Below are positions 31,861 through 41,731 of a stretch of 64,000 nt of DNA, piece after piece. The position numbers and the translations under genes were made by a program. Below the pieces are notes generated by a model that was not told the origin of the DNA, ran no database searches, and saw only the letters and a program-made list of their open reading frames with translations. Within the stretch, counting starts at the first letter, position 1. The number at the start of each line of letters is the position of its first letter. The stretch is from Gardnerella greenwoodii 00703Dmash (GTDB taxonomy: Bacteria > Actinomycetota > Actinomycetes > Actinomycetales > Bifidobacteriaceae), in contig NZ_ADEV01000011.1 in NCBI RefSeq assembly GCF_000263635.1, forward strand, positions 55,944 to 119,943, read 5' to 3'.

Positions 31861-31875
31861 GGGGGGGGGTATAAT
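31861..31875 (+). promoter_or_regulatory. Nine-G tract directly joined to a TATAAT box
   Basis: GGGGGGGGG (31861-31869) is followed at once by TATAAT (31870-31875). If the hexamer is a -10 box, the tract lies in the spacer, and each G gained or lost changes the spacer length. No convincing -35 is present at exactly 17 bases in this allele. The next large gene begins 203 bases downstream. The rest of 31612-32077 is AT-rich and gene-free. Confidence 0.65.
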
Positions 31876-32011
31876 GCTAATACATGTAGTTATAATATGA
31901 CGTTTGGAAGATTCAAGGAATTGTGCGGATTTGCTTATTTATGACTTTTAAGCACGTTAAACAATTGTTTATTTTGTGAATGCATACTCTACAGGTGTAT
32001 AGTGTATACGT

Positions 32012-32017
32012 TATAAT
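32012..32017 (+). promoter_or_regulatory. Second candidate -10 box before the adhesin gene
   Basis: TATAAT 60 bases before the adhesin ATG. No good -35 lies at 16-18 bases. It could drive expression independently of the G tract. Confidence 0.35.
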
Positions 32018-32077
32018 TTATATGAGATTTGGGCGTAATATTCTACAAATTTATATTGGTTGGATTAAGGAGAAGTA

Positions 32078-35000
32078 ATGGCTGTTAGCAAGGATTTGCG
32101 TGGTGGTTCGGTTAAAAGAGCACTTCATAAAGCTGAGAAGGCTAATAAAAATCCTAATGCTAAAAAAGCTGTGAACGCCAAAAAGACTACGTCGCTAAAG
32201 GCTACGGCAGTAAAACCTGCTCGTTTTAATCGCGGTGTTGCTGGCGTTGCTGTTGCTTCTACTTTAGCCATGATGCTTCCGTCCGCGGCGGCTTCTGCAT
32301 TGCAGATTAACCAGCAAAATATTGTTGATAGTGCAAATGTTGTTAGTAAAGCTGGCAAGGGTAACTCGCGATCGCAAGAGCTTAACATGCTTCGCTGGGG
32401 GGTAGGAGCTAGAAGAGAAAGCAGGCAGACTAAGGCTTTTGTGGAAATTGCGCGGCGTGAGATTGAAGCGCAAAAGCAGCGTGAAAATGTTGAGAACGTT
32501 CAGAATACGCAGACTGCAATTTCTTCTGAGGATTTTAACGGCGATAAGTCTGCTACGCCTACAAAGACGTCTGAAATTAAAAATACAGCTTCAGGCTCAA
32601 AGGCAAATGTTACTTCTTCAGAAAATACAGCAAGTGCTACTGAATCGGCTAATCCACCAGCTAGTGCTCAGTCCTCTGAGTCTGCGAAAGTTAAGCAGTC
32701 AGAAGTAAAGCCAGTTGATACTCCTGCAGTGAATCAACCTGTGCAACCGACTACAAAGCCAGAATCAGCGCCAACTGCAAAACAAGATGAAAAGAATCCA
32801 GCAGAAGTAAAGCAACCGGAAGTAAATGCTGGTGAAGTTAATACGTCTGAAAATAAGCAGCCTGCAGCTGAGCAGTCTGTAAATGCTGAAAGCTCGAAGC
32901 CTGCAACTGAGCAGAATACAAATGCACAACCTGCAAGCACTCACGCAGAAAATGCGAATACAGCAAGCGATGCAAGCACGCCCAAAGTGCGTAAGCCTAG
33001 GTCTGCTGATGGCGGTGATAGTGCTGCCGATGGGAGTAGTGTACCTTCTGCGGCAAGCGTGACTGCATCTTCTGCTGCGACTCCTGCAAATAATGCGCCT
33101 ACATCTACGACTGCGGCTCCTGCAGCTAATACACCTGCACAGTCTGCTCCTGTAACTCCTACAAGTACAGGTTCTGGAACTGCAGCTAAGCCAAGTGCAG
33201 CTACAACTGCACAAGGAAGTGCAGAAAGCTCTGCTCAAGGTTCGCAAACCAATACACACGGTGCAACTACAGGCGCCACAGGCGAAGATAAAAGCGCTAC
33301 GCCTTCAACTCCTGGCTCAACACCTGCTCCAGAGCCTCGGTCTACTTCGAACAATCAGCCAACGACTTTACCTTCTTCTACACCGGCCGCTGGCACACAG
33401 AACGCTGGCACAACTAACGCAGCAACTGATCCAAATAGCCAGGTAATTAAGCCGAATGAGCAGAATCCAACGGCCGGTGACCAGCAAACTGCCAACGATC
33501 AGGTGCAAACTGACAAAAAGCCAAAAGCTACATACAATTTGCAAATTCGCTATACGATTGGCGGTGCTGCGAATAAGCAGCTTGTGCAGCCGTACGAGCT
33601 TACGATTGACGAAGGTAAGCTAAACAATCTTGATAAAGATTACGAATACATTGAGCTTCCAAAGGCTGCTGGATACCGCCCATCCGTATATCATTCTGGT
33701 GATTACCAGTACTACGTTAAAAAAGGTGAGGGAGATAACAGCAAGTTCGTTATTGACGACGGTACGAATGCGGATGCTATTCGCTACTTGCGTTTGAATA
33801 AGAAGCTGATTACTGATTATGCTGTGAAGAAAAGGCAGGCTGTTGAAAGCAACAACAGTGCGCAAACTTCGCAGAATACATCGTCTACGCAGTCGGGTTC
33901 AGATGACGGCATTCAGTACTACGGCGAGTTGAACATCAACTACGCTCCTAAAACAGCTAAGTACTATGTGCGTCATTTGGTGCAGGATCTCGATCATAAG
34001 GATGAGTTCCACGATGCTCCGAATTTGGGTATAGGTAAAGTAATTACTGTAAAGCATAAGGATGGCAGTACTGAGAGAATACACGTTACGGAGATTACTG
34101 GCACGGTTGGTTCAGATGTTAGTGCTGTTTCAACGTATATTCCAGGCTATGAACCGGAGCATAATCTTATTAGCTCGCCGCTTTCGGATTCTGCGGATGA
34201 AAAAGACAAGTTGGTTTTGAACCTTCGCTACTACCGTAAAGCGTATGAAGTTACTTATGATTCTGTTGGCGGCACGGATGTTACTGCTCAAAAAGTGTAT
34301 TACCAGCAACCTGTGCCAAAAGTTGCAACGCCAACTAGGCGTGGCTACACATTTAAGGGTTGGTCTGTAGTAGATCCTAGCAAAAAGATTGATCCGCTTT
34401 ATGCTAGGAATGATATTGTTTCTCTTGATGACTACAAGATGCCGGATCACAATGTGCAATTCCTCGCTAATTGGGAAGCGAACAATACTACTAGCTACCG
34501 CGTGAACGTGTGGGTGCAAAAGGCGGATTTGGTTGATAAAGAGCATCCAGAGTCGCTTGCAAACTACGACTTTGTTGGTCTTGTTGAGCGCAAGAATGTG
34601 CAAACTGATAGTGACGTTGCGCTTGATAATATGGATGATGCTGGCGTTGCTAATGATACTAGTAAGCTTAATGGCGAAAGCGTAGATGATTATGTAGAAA
34701 ACCCGGAACTCGGCTTAACGAAAGAAGAGCTGCAGGGTACAAAAGCGAATAAATACAAAGACGGCTTAATTGAAAAGTTCAACTGGATGAACGATACGCA
34801 TGTAACAGACTTAGATGGGTACGATACTGAGAATCCTGATGATCCAAAAAATTATACTGTAAATGCTAAGGGCGAAAGAGTTTATAAAGATAACTTCACG
34901 CGCTACTTCCACGTGAATAAGGAGCTTACTAAAAAGCTTAACACTGAGGAACATTATCTTGTGCCGGGCCGCTCAGATTTAGGCAAACGCAGTAAATCGA

Positions 35001-38000
35001 AGCTTTGCGCGGACGACTTAAACAACACTCTTAACTTAGTTTACGACCGCAAGACTTACGAGCTTATTTTTGCTAAGCCTGCTGGAGTAGTTAATGGTAA
35101 CAATGCTGCTATAAAAAGAAAAGACGAGCATGGAAACACAACTATTTATTGCTATGCTGGCGGCGGCAATTGCTCAGATAAGTATGATAAAAGAGACAAA
35201 GATGATGATGACAATACAATTAACCATAAAGGTTACCGCGTAAATGTTCGTTACGGTCAAAAGCTTACTGATATTTGGCCTGATGTAAATGAATTAGATT
35301 TTAATGAAACTGCAGGCTCTCTTGGGTGGCAGATTGGATATGCAGGGGAAGTAAAGTATCGTGACACTCCTCCGTATCGTTTTACTAAAGAAGAATTTGC
35401 TGACCCTCGTTGGCGTGTAGTGGGTGATAAGAAAGCGCCTAAAATTAGCGATAATCCTGATAGTGATCCAGATAGTACATACGAGCTAAAAGATAATCAG
35501 CGTCTGCTTACAGCTGATTCCAATAAGAGCCAGGTTATTCCTATTCAGGTAATCATTGAAAAGCAAAGTATTTCCTCTGCTAAAAAAGGCAATGTTCCAG
35601 GCGATGATGATTATGTGCTTTCAACAGATTCGTATAGAAAAGATGATACTGAAAGCACGGAATACCTTCATAAGTCTTCATCCATAGCTGGTTTTAACTC
35701 TGTTAAAAAAGAGGGTCGTATAGATCTATATGATAATGGTGATTTTGATTATGATAAATTACCAGAACTATATGAACTTTCTATTGAATATAAAAAAGAT
35801 GCTGAAAAAACAGAATGGGATGATTTAGATGATGATGTGAAAGAAGCTTTTAAGGAAAAGTATCATGTAGGCTTCCGTGATCACTTAGCTGGTGTAGGCG
35901 AAGACTCAGAAGAAAAAGAGCAAAACGGCTACCTTGTATTTAAATACAACCGCCAGTCGTACGCTGTGCAGTTTTATAATGCGGACGGCAATGCTATAAC
36001 AAAAGACAATGTCGCTGCTACAGAAAAACTGCCGTTTGAGTATAGCTTGACTAAGCGCGGCAAAAAAGATTTGACGGGCGAAGACAAAGATTTATACGGA
36101 AACGATACGTCTTACGATGCTTCTGTAACTAAAAACGATGCTAAAGATACGTCTAAGCAGTTCGATGGCAAGTACACTTTTACGCTTAATGGTACTAAGT
36201 ATTCAATCATTCGCCCTGATAATTTGCCAAAAGACTACGTGTTTAAAGGCTGGGCTGTTGATCAAGCCGGCACTAGGTTTATAAATGGCGAAAACAAAGA
36301 TATTACAATGCCAGTTAACGGCATTAAGCTTTACGCTGCGTGGGGTGCTCCAACTGATATTCAGCACACTGTAACGTTTGACTACAATATGCCGAAAACT
36401 GACGAAAACGGCAATGAAATAGGTGGCTCCGACGTAGTTACGGAAAAGCAGTTCGATCACTACCAAGTTATTGACGAAAAGAAAATAACCACTCCAGTGC
36501 GCAAAGGCTACGACTTCTACGGCTGGGAGCTTGTTAAAAAGGGCGATCAGGTAGTAGCTGCTAATACTCCGTACGCTTTTGGCAACAAAGTAGTAGAAGA
36601 TATAACGCTTAAAGCTGTGTGGATTGAAGATACTCGCTACAACGGCACTTTTAAGCACATATTCTTAAAGCCAGGGTACACGATTGCTGATTATAAGACT
36701 GCTACTGATGCTGCAGCCAAGGCCGCGATGGTAGACCACGTTTCTACTCAAACAGTTTCCGGCTTGCGCGAGCATTTGCGCTACAATGCGGAGGCAGTCT
36801 ACAGTGACGAAACGCACTTCCCAGATAAGCATTTCACTAGCTTTGAAGCCTCGAAGGACGAGAATAATAATACTGGCGAGTTTATTTACCAAACGTACAA
36901 TACACGCAAGTATAAGGTTCGCTACGTAACTATTGGTGAGGATGGCAAAGAAAAGGAACTTCTTCCAGAAAGCGAAGTCAGCTCTGTAAATCGAAAGTAC
37001 GACGTAGCGTTCTACAAGCCGATTGAAGGCTTTATGCCGGAAAGTACGCAGCAGAATATTGAATACGCTACTGGCGAAGATGGCAAGCAAATTGGCGAAA
37101 AAACAATCACCTTCAAGTATAAAGACGTACGCGTGCTTAAGCGTCAGGATGATGCTCAGCATCGTCCAGATCACTACACGCGCTACGTGTTCAAAGTGGA
37201 TGATAAGCAAGGCTCTATGGGTAGCGTTGTTGACTGGCAGAACAACAATGTAGCTGACGGCTCTGCTCTTGTGTACGATGCGATTAAGGGCACGAAGGCA
37301 TATCAGATGCCGCTTCCAACAGTTAAAGCGAAGCCTGGATTTGAGTTTGCTGGTTGGACTTCGCAAATCGGTTCGTATGCCCCTGGCTCTGCGAAGCTTG
37401 ATTATGCTACCGGCTTAACGCGTTTGCCGAAACGCTCCGAAGAGCAGAACAGCCCTGAAGTAATTTACACCGCTAACTTCAAGCTAAAAGCTCCCGTTGC
37501 TACAGCTCCGCAAGTGCTTACGCCAACTGAGAATATTAGTACTACAAGTAGTGATGCTAAGAAGCTTATAACGAATGCTGATGAGTATCCGAATGATGCT
37601 ACTTTCAGCTTTGCTGGCGGCGCAACATTCGATAAAACTCCAGGTTTGCACAAGATTAAAGTGCAAGTGCATCTTGATGGAAATACTGCTGAAGCTGAAG
37701 TGCTGTACCGTGTGCTGCCGGATTTGGTGTACGCAAGCGATTGGGAGAAGTTTAGCCAAAGCGATTACGGTAAAGATCATATTAACGACTACGCGCCTAT
37801 CACCTTTACTGGCAAGAACGATGAAGGCACTATTATTGGTCACGATACGACTGGCACTACTCCTTCTACTGTCGGAACAACTACGCTAACTGCTTACGTT
37901 TACAAAGGTAAGGATGTTAGAATCCGCGTGCCGCAAGCATTCGGTAAGGATCACAGCAGAGATAATTACCACTATGTGTTTAAGGGTTGGGCAACTAAGG

Positions 38001-41000
38001 TTGTAGAACCGACTACTGAGAATCCGAAGCCAAAACAGAAGTACGATATCGATTCTGAAGGTCGTTATAAAGATGTTAATGTTAAGGTTGACGATAATTC
38101 CGGCAAAACTTACCACGCTGTTTACAAGAAGATTGAATACTTCTCGAGTTCGTCCGACGGCGGTGAAGTTCCTAAGGATGCTGTAGTTGCAATCTTCAAG
38201 CCTGCGCCAGGACGAAAGTGGAATGATGACACAAGTGGTCCTAAAGTGTTCTACGTAAAGAAGGGTACTGATCTTGAAAAGATTACAAAAAACGGAAGTA
38301 AAGCATTAGACTGGCTTAATAGTCAGCTAACTGGTGCTACTGGTAAGTGGTCTAGAAGCAGTATGCGTAACGATGGTATTAAGGTTGACACCATTCCAAA
38401 TGTTGCTGAGTCTGAAGGCAAGTGGATTGTCAATGAATCATTCCAAGAGTTCGTGGCAGATCAGGAGCCTTTAGCTACTCCAGATGCTAGAAATGATACT
38501 TTGCTTGCAATTCGTGGAGATAAAAGTACTCTTCCAGAGCCAAAAGATTACATTGCTAATTATGCTGTTTTTGACGGCGATAATAAGAATCCAAATGTTA
38601 AGAAAATTGATGTAAAGTATGCATCTACTGCTCCAACTATTGATAAAGCTGGCGTTTACACTGTTCCGTTAATAGTTAGTGTGACTTATAGTGACGCGGA
38701 CACCGTTGACTATAAGACTGTTGGCAAGCTTAAAGTAATGCACGACTTGATTTACGGTGAAAATGTAAATGATCTTGGCACTAGTCCAACTGAAGATGAT
38801 AAAAATGAGCATGACAAAATAGCTAGTGAGTATAAGAAGGTTAACTTCATTACGAATAATAGTTATGGAACTATGGCTAAAGGTTCTCGCACTTTGTTCT
38901 ACGCACATACGAACAAGACTTCTGGTGTGCGTGCACCGCAGGCTATTGGCAAGGATTATGACGCTGATGGATACCATTACGAGTTCGTTGGTTGGAAGAA
39001 GCTTGCTAGCTTTACAAAAGATAACAGTAGTGCTGAGACTCTTACTACTGATAACGTTAAGTCAGACGAAATTTTGCAAAGCTCAAGCATATTGAAAAGT
39101 GCGTATGAAGCTGACACTACGTATCAAGCGGTTTATAAGCGCGTAGAGAACGTAATTGACGCTTCCCAGCAAGACGAGATTCCAGACGGTTACGTTGCGA
39201 CCATATTCCTTCCAGGATTTGGCAGAACGTGGGCTGACGGTTCGTATAAGCCAAAGCTGCTGTATATTCGTCACGGAAAAGATAAAGAAGATAATATTAA
39301 GTTTGCTAAGAAGGTTGCAAGCGACACTGCTGCAACGCTTTCCGGTTTTACAAAGTGGCAAATGTATGATGCAAAGAGTCGTAAGTCAAACATACTCTTA
39401 CATGACAATTGGGATATTAGCAAGCCGCACATCTTCGTTGCTGAGCAAAATGGCGTTGACGATGTGAAGATTCCAGAAACAGTTATTGGCGTTGGTGAGG
39501 GTATTCCAAACATTAATAAGCTCGTACATAACACTGACCCTAGAGTGAGTGTATCTATAGATGAGAATGTTAAGGTTGATGTTTCAAAGCCTGGAATTTC
39601 AACAATTATGGTGAATGTAACTAAGCCTACTGATGAAAAAGATAAGACTACAGGAAAGCAAAAAACTGTTACAACTAAGTTGCCTGTGCGCGTGTACGTT
39701 TTGCCAAAAGTTATTGCAGATAACGATTTGCCAGCTAAAGGCACTGCTGCAGCTAAGTTCATAGAAAAGAACTATACGAAGGTGACGTATGTAGCTGGAG
39801 ATGGCGGAAGTTTGCAAAAATCGCCTCTTAAGAATGCTGGAGGCGAGCTAGTTTCAGTATATTGGGTGCGAAACGACGCTACTGATTTGCTTATGCAGGT
39901 TCCAGACGTGCTTGCAAATAATGGCTACGTGTTCAAGAATTGGTCGCCTAACACGACTGAAAAGCCAGCGGCTCCGGCAGATAAACGCAAGGCCACAGAA
40001 GAAGAACGAGAAGCTTTGGCTCGAATGGCAATTATGGATGGTATGCCATATGTAGCAAAGTTGATTCGTAACTCAGATAAATCTACGCTTGCTGCTTTGC
40101 AAAATCTGCTGAACGAAGCGCAAAAGCAACATGCTGCGCAAGTCTACAATGCTAAGCGTGAAGAATTAGCTAAAATTGCAGAAATGGATGGCAAATCTTA
40201 CGTAGCTAAATTGATTCGTGATTCTCGCCATTCTTCAATAGAAGCGTTGAAGAATTTGCTAAGTGAAGCGAAGATTGATGTTGATAGCATTGTTGAAAAG
40301 AATCTTCAAAGAGATAACCTTGCAAAAATTGCTAAAGAAGCTGGAAAGGAAAAACTTGCTGAAGAAATTAGTAAATCTAATGATTCCTTAACCGATTTGC
40401 GTACGAAGCTAGAGAAGGCAGGAATAGACTTAACATTTGCTAATTTTGAGAACGAAATTGATAGTTATGTTCTTGATGAACAGCGAGAAGTGCTCGCTGA
40501 GCTTGCTGATGAAGCAGATAAGCCATCTGTTGCAAAGATAATTCGCAGCTCCAAGAAGTCTAGTTTGGAAGCTTTGAAGCAGGTTTTGCGCAATGCTGGA
40601 GTAAATCCAGAGATTTCGCTACCAGAGCCACAGCCAACGCGCGAAACTACTATTACTGCAAACTTCGAGCAGATGGATCCTGTGGAGTTTAAGTTTAGCG
40701 GCAAGGCGGTTGAGGGTGTTCCTGCAACGTTTACGCTTGCAAACTTAACTAAGGGAGTTCTTAAAGATGATGGAACAACTGATACAAACGCAACCGTTTC
40801 AGTGGATGGTAAGCCGTTTACTGTTAATGCGTTGTCTAGTAGTAGTAGTTTGAAACAGCTTGGAATTTCTTATTCTTGCGAAGGCACTACTTGCACAATT
40901 TCTGGTACGCCTAAGATTGTTGATGGTAAGAAGGTTGTTGAACTTACCTTTACGAGTGTAGATAAGTATGGTCGCAAAGCTGTGGTGACGGTCGATATTG

Positions 41001-41326
41001 AAGTACTTCCAGCATCGAATGATGTTAATCCAACGCCAACTCCGGAGCCACAGCCGGAGCAGCCAGTTCCAGCGCCTGTTCCAACGCCTGAGATTCCGTT
41101 TGTACCAGATTTTGCGCATTCTGTGATTCCTGAAGCTCAAGTTATAGAGCCTGAGGTTGAGCAGCCTGAGCCAGAAGAGCCACAACCAGAGCCAGAGTCA
41201 AAGCCTGCGCTCGCTAAAACTGGTAGTAATGTTGCGCAATCTGCAATAATTGCCAGCCTGTTAGCGTCTGTTGGTTTAGTTGGATTCGTTGGAAAGCATC
41301 ATCGCAAGCGTGAAGACAAAGAATAA
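32078..41326 (+). CDS. Giant LPXTG-type cell-wall anchored surface protein / adhesin
   Basis: A 3082-residue surface protein. A long basic N-region leads to a signal sequence (residues ~52-74, GVAGVAVASTLAMMLPSAAA). A Ser/Thr/Pro/Ala/Asn-rich stalk spans ~130-480. MucBP-like segments and at least three InlB B-repeat-like units follow (YEVTYDSVGGTDV at 724, AVQFYNADG near 1293, HTVTFDYNMP at 1430), each ending in a GY-F-GW motif. Three Rib-like units lie near 1810, 2155 and 2470. Four ~48-residue helical repeats (~2640-2845, YVAKLIR words) precede an Ig-like domain (~2870-2978) and a Pro/Glu segment. The sortase signal LAKTG is at 3045-3049, then a membrane segment and KHHRKREDKE. AAGGAGAAG precedes the ATG. 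Confidence 0.9.
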   Translation: MAVSKDLRGGSVKRALHKAEKANKNPNAKKAVNAKKTTSLKATAVKPARFNRGVAGVAVASTLAMMLPSAAASALQINQQNIVDSANVVSKAGKGNSRSQELNMLRWGVGARRESRQTKAFVEIARREIEAQKQRENVENVQNTQTAISSEDFNGDKSATPTKTSEIKNTASGSKANVTSSENTASATESANPPASAQSSESAKVKQSEVKPVDTPAVNQPVQPTTKPESAPTAKQDEKNPAEVKQPEVNAGEVNTSENKQPAAEQSVNAESSKPATEQNTNAQPASTHAENANTASDASTPKVRKPRSADGGDSAADGSSVPSAASVTASSAATPANNAPTSTTAAPAANTPAQSAPVTPTSTGSGTAAKPSAATTAQGSAESSAQGSQTNTHGATTGATGEDKSATPSTPGSTPAPEPRSTSNNQPTTLPSSTPAAGTQNAGTTNAATDPNSQVIKPNEQNPTAGDQQTANDQVQTDKKPKATYNLQIRYTIGGAANKQLVQPYELTIDEGKLNNLDKDYEYIELPKAAGYRPSVYHSGDYQYYVKKGEGDNSKFVIDDGTNADAIRYLRLNKKLITDYAVKKRQAVESNNSAQTSQNTSSTQSGSDDGIQYYGELNINYAPKTAKYYVRHLVQDLDHKDEFHDAPNLGIGKVITVKHKDGSTERIHVTEITGTVGSDVSAVSTYIPGYEPEHNLISSPLSDSADEKDKLVLNLRYYRKAYEVTYDSVGGTDVTAQKVYYQQPVPKVATPTRRGYTFKGWSVVDPSKKIDPLYARNDIVSLDDYKMPDHNVQFLANWEANNTTSYRVNVWVQKADLVDKEHPESLANYDFVGLVERKNVQTDSDVALDNMDDAGVANDTSKLNGESVDDYVENPELGLTKEELQGTKANKYKDGLIEKFNWMNDTHVTDLDGYDTENPDDPKNYTVNAKGERVYKDNFTRYFHVNKELTKKLNTEEHYLVPGRSDLGKRSKSKLCADDLNNTLNLVYDRKTYELIFAKPAGVVNGNNAAIKRKDEHGNTTIYCYAGGGNCSDKYDKRDKDDDDNTINHKGYRVNVRYGQKLTDIWPDVNELDFNETAGSLGWQIGYAGEVKYRDTPPYRFTKEEFADPRWRVVGDKKAPKISDNPDSDPDSTYELKDNQRLLTADSNKSQVIPIQVIIEKQSISSAKKGNVPGDDDYVLSTDSYRKDDTESTEYLHKSSSIAGFNSVKKEGRIDLYDNGDFDYDKLPELYELSIEYKKDAEKTEWDDLDDDVKEAFKEKYHVGFRDHLAGVGEDSEEKEQNGYLVFKYNRQSYAVQFYNADGNAITKDNVAATEKLPFEYSLTKRGKKDLTGEDKDLYGNDTSYDASVTKNDAKDTSKQFDGKYTFTLNGTKYSIIRPDNLPKDYVFKGWAVDQAGTRFINGENKDITMPVNGIKLYAAWGAPTDIQHTVTFDYNMPKTDENGNEIGGSDVVTEKQFDHYQVIDEKKITTPVRKGYDFYGWELVKKGDQVVAANTPYAFGNKVVEDITLKAVWIEDTRYNGTFKHIFLKPGYTIADYKTATDAAAKAAMVDHVSTQTVSGLREHLRYNAEAVYSDETHFPDKHFTSFEASKDENNNTGEFIYQTYNTRKYKVRYVTIGEDGKEKELLPESEVSSVNRKYDVAFYKPIEGFMPESTQQNIEYATGEDGKQIGEKTITFKYKDVRVLKRQDDAQHRPDHYTRYVFKVDDKQGSMGSVVDWQNNNVADGSALVYDAIKGTKAYQMPLPTVKAKPGFEFAGWTSQIGSYAPGSAKLDYATGLTRLPKRSEEQNSPEVIYTANFKLKAPVATAPQVLTPTENISTTSSDAKKLITNADEYPNDATFSFAGGATFDKTPGLHKIKVQVHLDGNTAEAEVLYRVLPDLVYASDWEKFSQSDYGKDHINDYAPITFTGKNDEGTIIGHDTTGTTPSTVGTTTLTAYVYKGKDVRIRVPQAFGKDHSRDNYHYVFKGWATKVVEPTTENPKPKQKYDIDSEGRYKDVNVKVDDNSGKTYHAVYKKIEYFSSSSDGGEVPKDAVVAIFKPAPGRKWNDDTSGPKVFYVKKGTDLEKITKNGSKALDWLNSQLTGATGKWSRSSMRNDGIKVDTIPNVAESEGKWIVNESFQEFVADQEPLATPDARNDTLLAIRGDKSTLPEPKDYIANYAVFDGDNKNPNVKKIDVKYASTAPTIDKAGVYTVPLIVSVTYSDADTVDYKTVGKLKVMHDLIYGENVNDLGTSPTEDDKNEHDKIASEYKKVNFITNNSYGTMAKGSRTLFYAHTNKTSGVRAPQAIGKDYDADGYHYEFVGWKKLASFTKDNSSAETLTTDNVKSDEILQSSSILKSAYEADTTYQAVYKRVENVIDASQQDEIPDGYVATIFLPGFGRTWADGSYKPKLLYIRHGKDKEDNIKFAKKVASDTAATLSGFTKWQMYDAKSRKSNILLHDNWDISKPHIFVAEQNGVDDVKIPETVIGVGEGIPNINKLVHNTDPRVSVSIDENVKVDVSKPGISTIMVNVTKPTDEKDKTTGKQKTVTTKLPVRVYVLPKVIADNDLPAKGTAAAKFIEKNYTKVTYVAGDGGSLQKSPLKNAGGELVSVYWVRNDATDLLMQVPDVLANNGYVFKNWSPNTTEKPAAPADKRKATEEEREALARMAIMDGMPYVAKLIRNSDKSTLAALQNLLNEAQKQHAAQVYNAKREELAKIAEMDGKSYVAKLIRDSRHSSIEALKNLLSEAKIDVDSIVEKNLQRDNLAKIAKEAGKEKLAEEISKSNDSLTDLRTKLEKAGIDLTFANFENEIDSYVLDEQREVLAELADEADKPSVAKIIRSSKKSSLEALKQVLRNAGVNPEISLPEPQPTRETTITANFEQMDPVEFKFSGKAVEGVPATFTLANLTKGVLKDDGTTDTNATVSVDGKPFTVNALSSSSSLKQLGISYSCEGTTCTISGTPKIVDGKKVVELTFTSVDKYGRKAVVTVDIEVLPASNDVNPTPTPEPQPEQPVPAPVPTPEIPFVPDFAHSVIPEAQVIEPEVEQPEPEEPQPEPESKPALAKTGSNVAQSAIIASLLASVGLVGFVGKHHRKREDKE
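39990..40610 (+). repeat. Four helical repeats within the adhesin
   Basis: The words ALARMAIMDGMPYVAKLIR, LAKIAEMDGKSYVAKLIR, LAKIAKEAGKEKLAEEIS and LAELADEADKPSVAKIIR recur at 45-60 residue spacing, each followed by a second helix (SIEALKNLLSEAKI). The pattern resembles three-helix GA-type (albumin-binding) modules, but that match is by eye. Confidence 0.5.
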
Positions 41327-41349
41327 CTAAATGCGTCGAGGGTGGTGAC

Positions 41350-41407
41350 TAGAATAACGAAGGTTCCGGTTCACGCTTAGCTATTGGGGCTTTGCGACCC
41401 GGGTCGC
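41350..41407 (+). promoter_or_regulatory. rpmE leader with perfect palindrome
   Basis: TAGAAT at 41350-41355 is a likely -10 box. The 70-base leader contains GCGACCCGGGTCGC (41394-41407), a 14-bp perfect palindrome, 21 bases before the rpmE start. Leader RNAs for L31 have been proposed in actinobacteria; whether this is one needs a covariance search. Confidence 0.45.
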
Positions 41408-41428
41408 CCGAATTCCATAGGAGACATT

Positions 41429-41641
41429 ATGAAGCAGGGTATTCATCCCGATTATCACGCAGTGCAGGTTACCTGCTCTTGCGGAAGCACTTTCGTAACT
41501 CGTTCCACCGCTGATGGCGATCACATGACGGTTGACGTGTGCTCAAAGTGCCACCCATTCTATACCGGCAAGCAGAAGATTCTCGACACCGGCGGCCGCG
41601 TGGCTCGCTTCGAGAAGCGCTACGGTAAGAAGACTAAGTAG
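41429..41641 (+). CDS. rpmE: 50S ribosomal protein L31
   Basis: The 70-residue protein starts [19 protein letters not shown] and contains [13 protein letters not shown], so it is the zinc-binding (C+) form. The ATG at 41429 is chosen because TAGGAGACATT precedes it; the frame is open further upstream only through a TTG. It stands alone between the adhesin gene and prfA, with its own promoter and a strong terminator. Confidence 0.97.
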   Translation: MKQGIHPDYHAVQVTCSCGSTFVTRSTADGDHMTVDVCSKCHPFYTGKQKILDTGGRVARFEKRYGKKTK

Positions 41642-41649
41642 CTTTTATG

Positions 41650-41697
41650 ACGCCAGCCCTGCTTTCGTGTAACTCGCGGAATCGGGGCTGGCGTTTT
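41650..41697 (+). terminator. Terminator of rpmE
   Basis: ACGCCAGCCC (41650-41659) pairs with GGGCTGGCGT (41685-41694), followed by TTTT. Confidence 0.85.
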
Positions 41698-41731
41698 ATG
41701 TGCTAAATTAAATATTTTTAACTTAAGGAAT

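Noticed and set aside
36665..37366. A 233-codon frame antisense to the adhesin gene, with several others in the same region
   Set aside because: Long antisense frames follow from the codon pattern of the long plus-strand gene; none has start signals or domain features.
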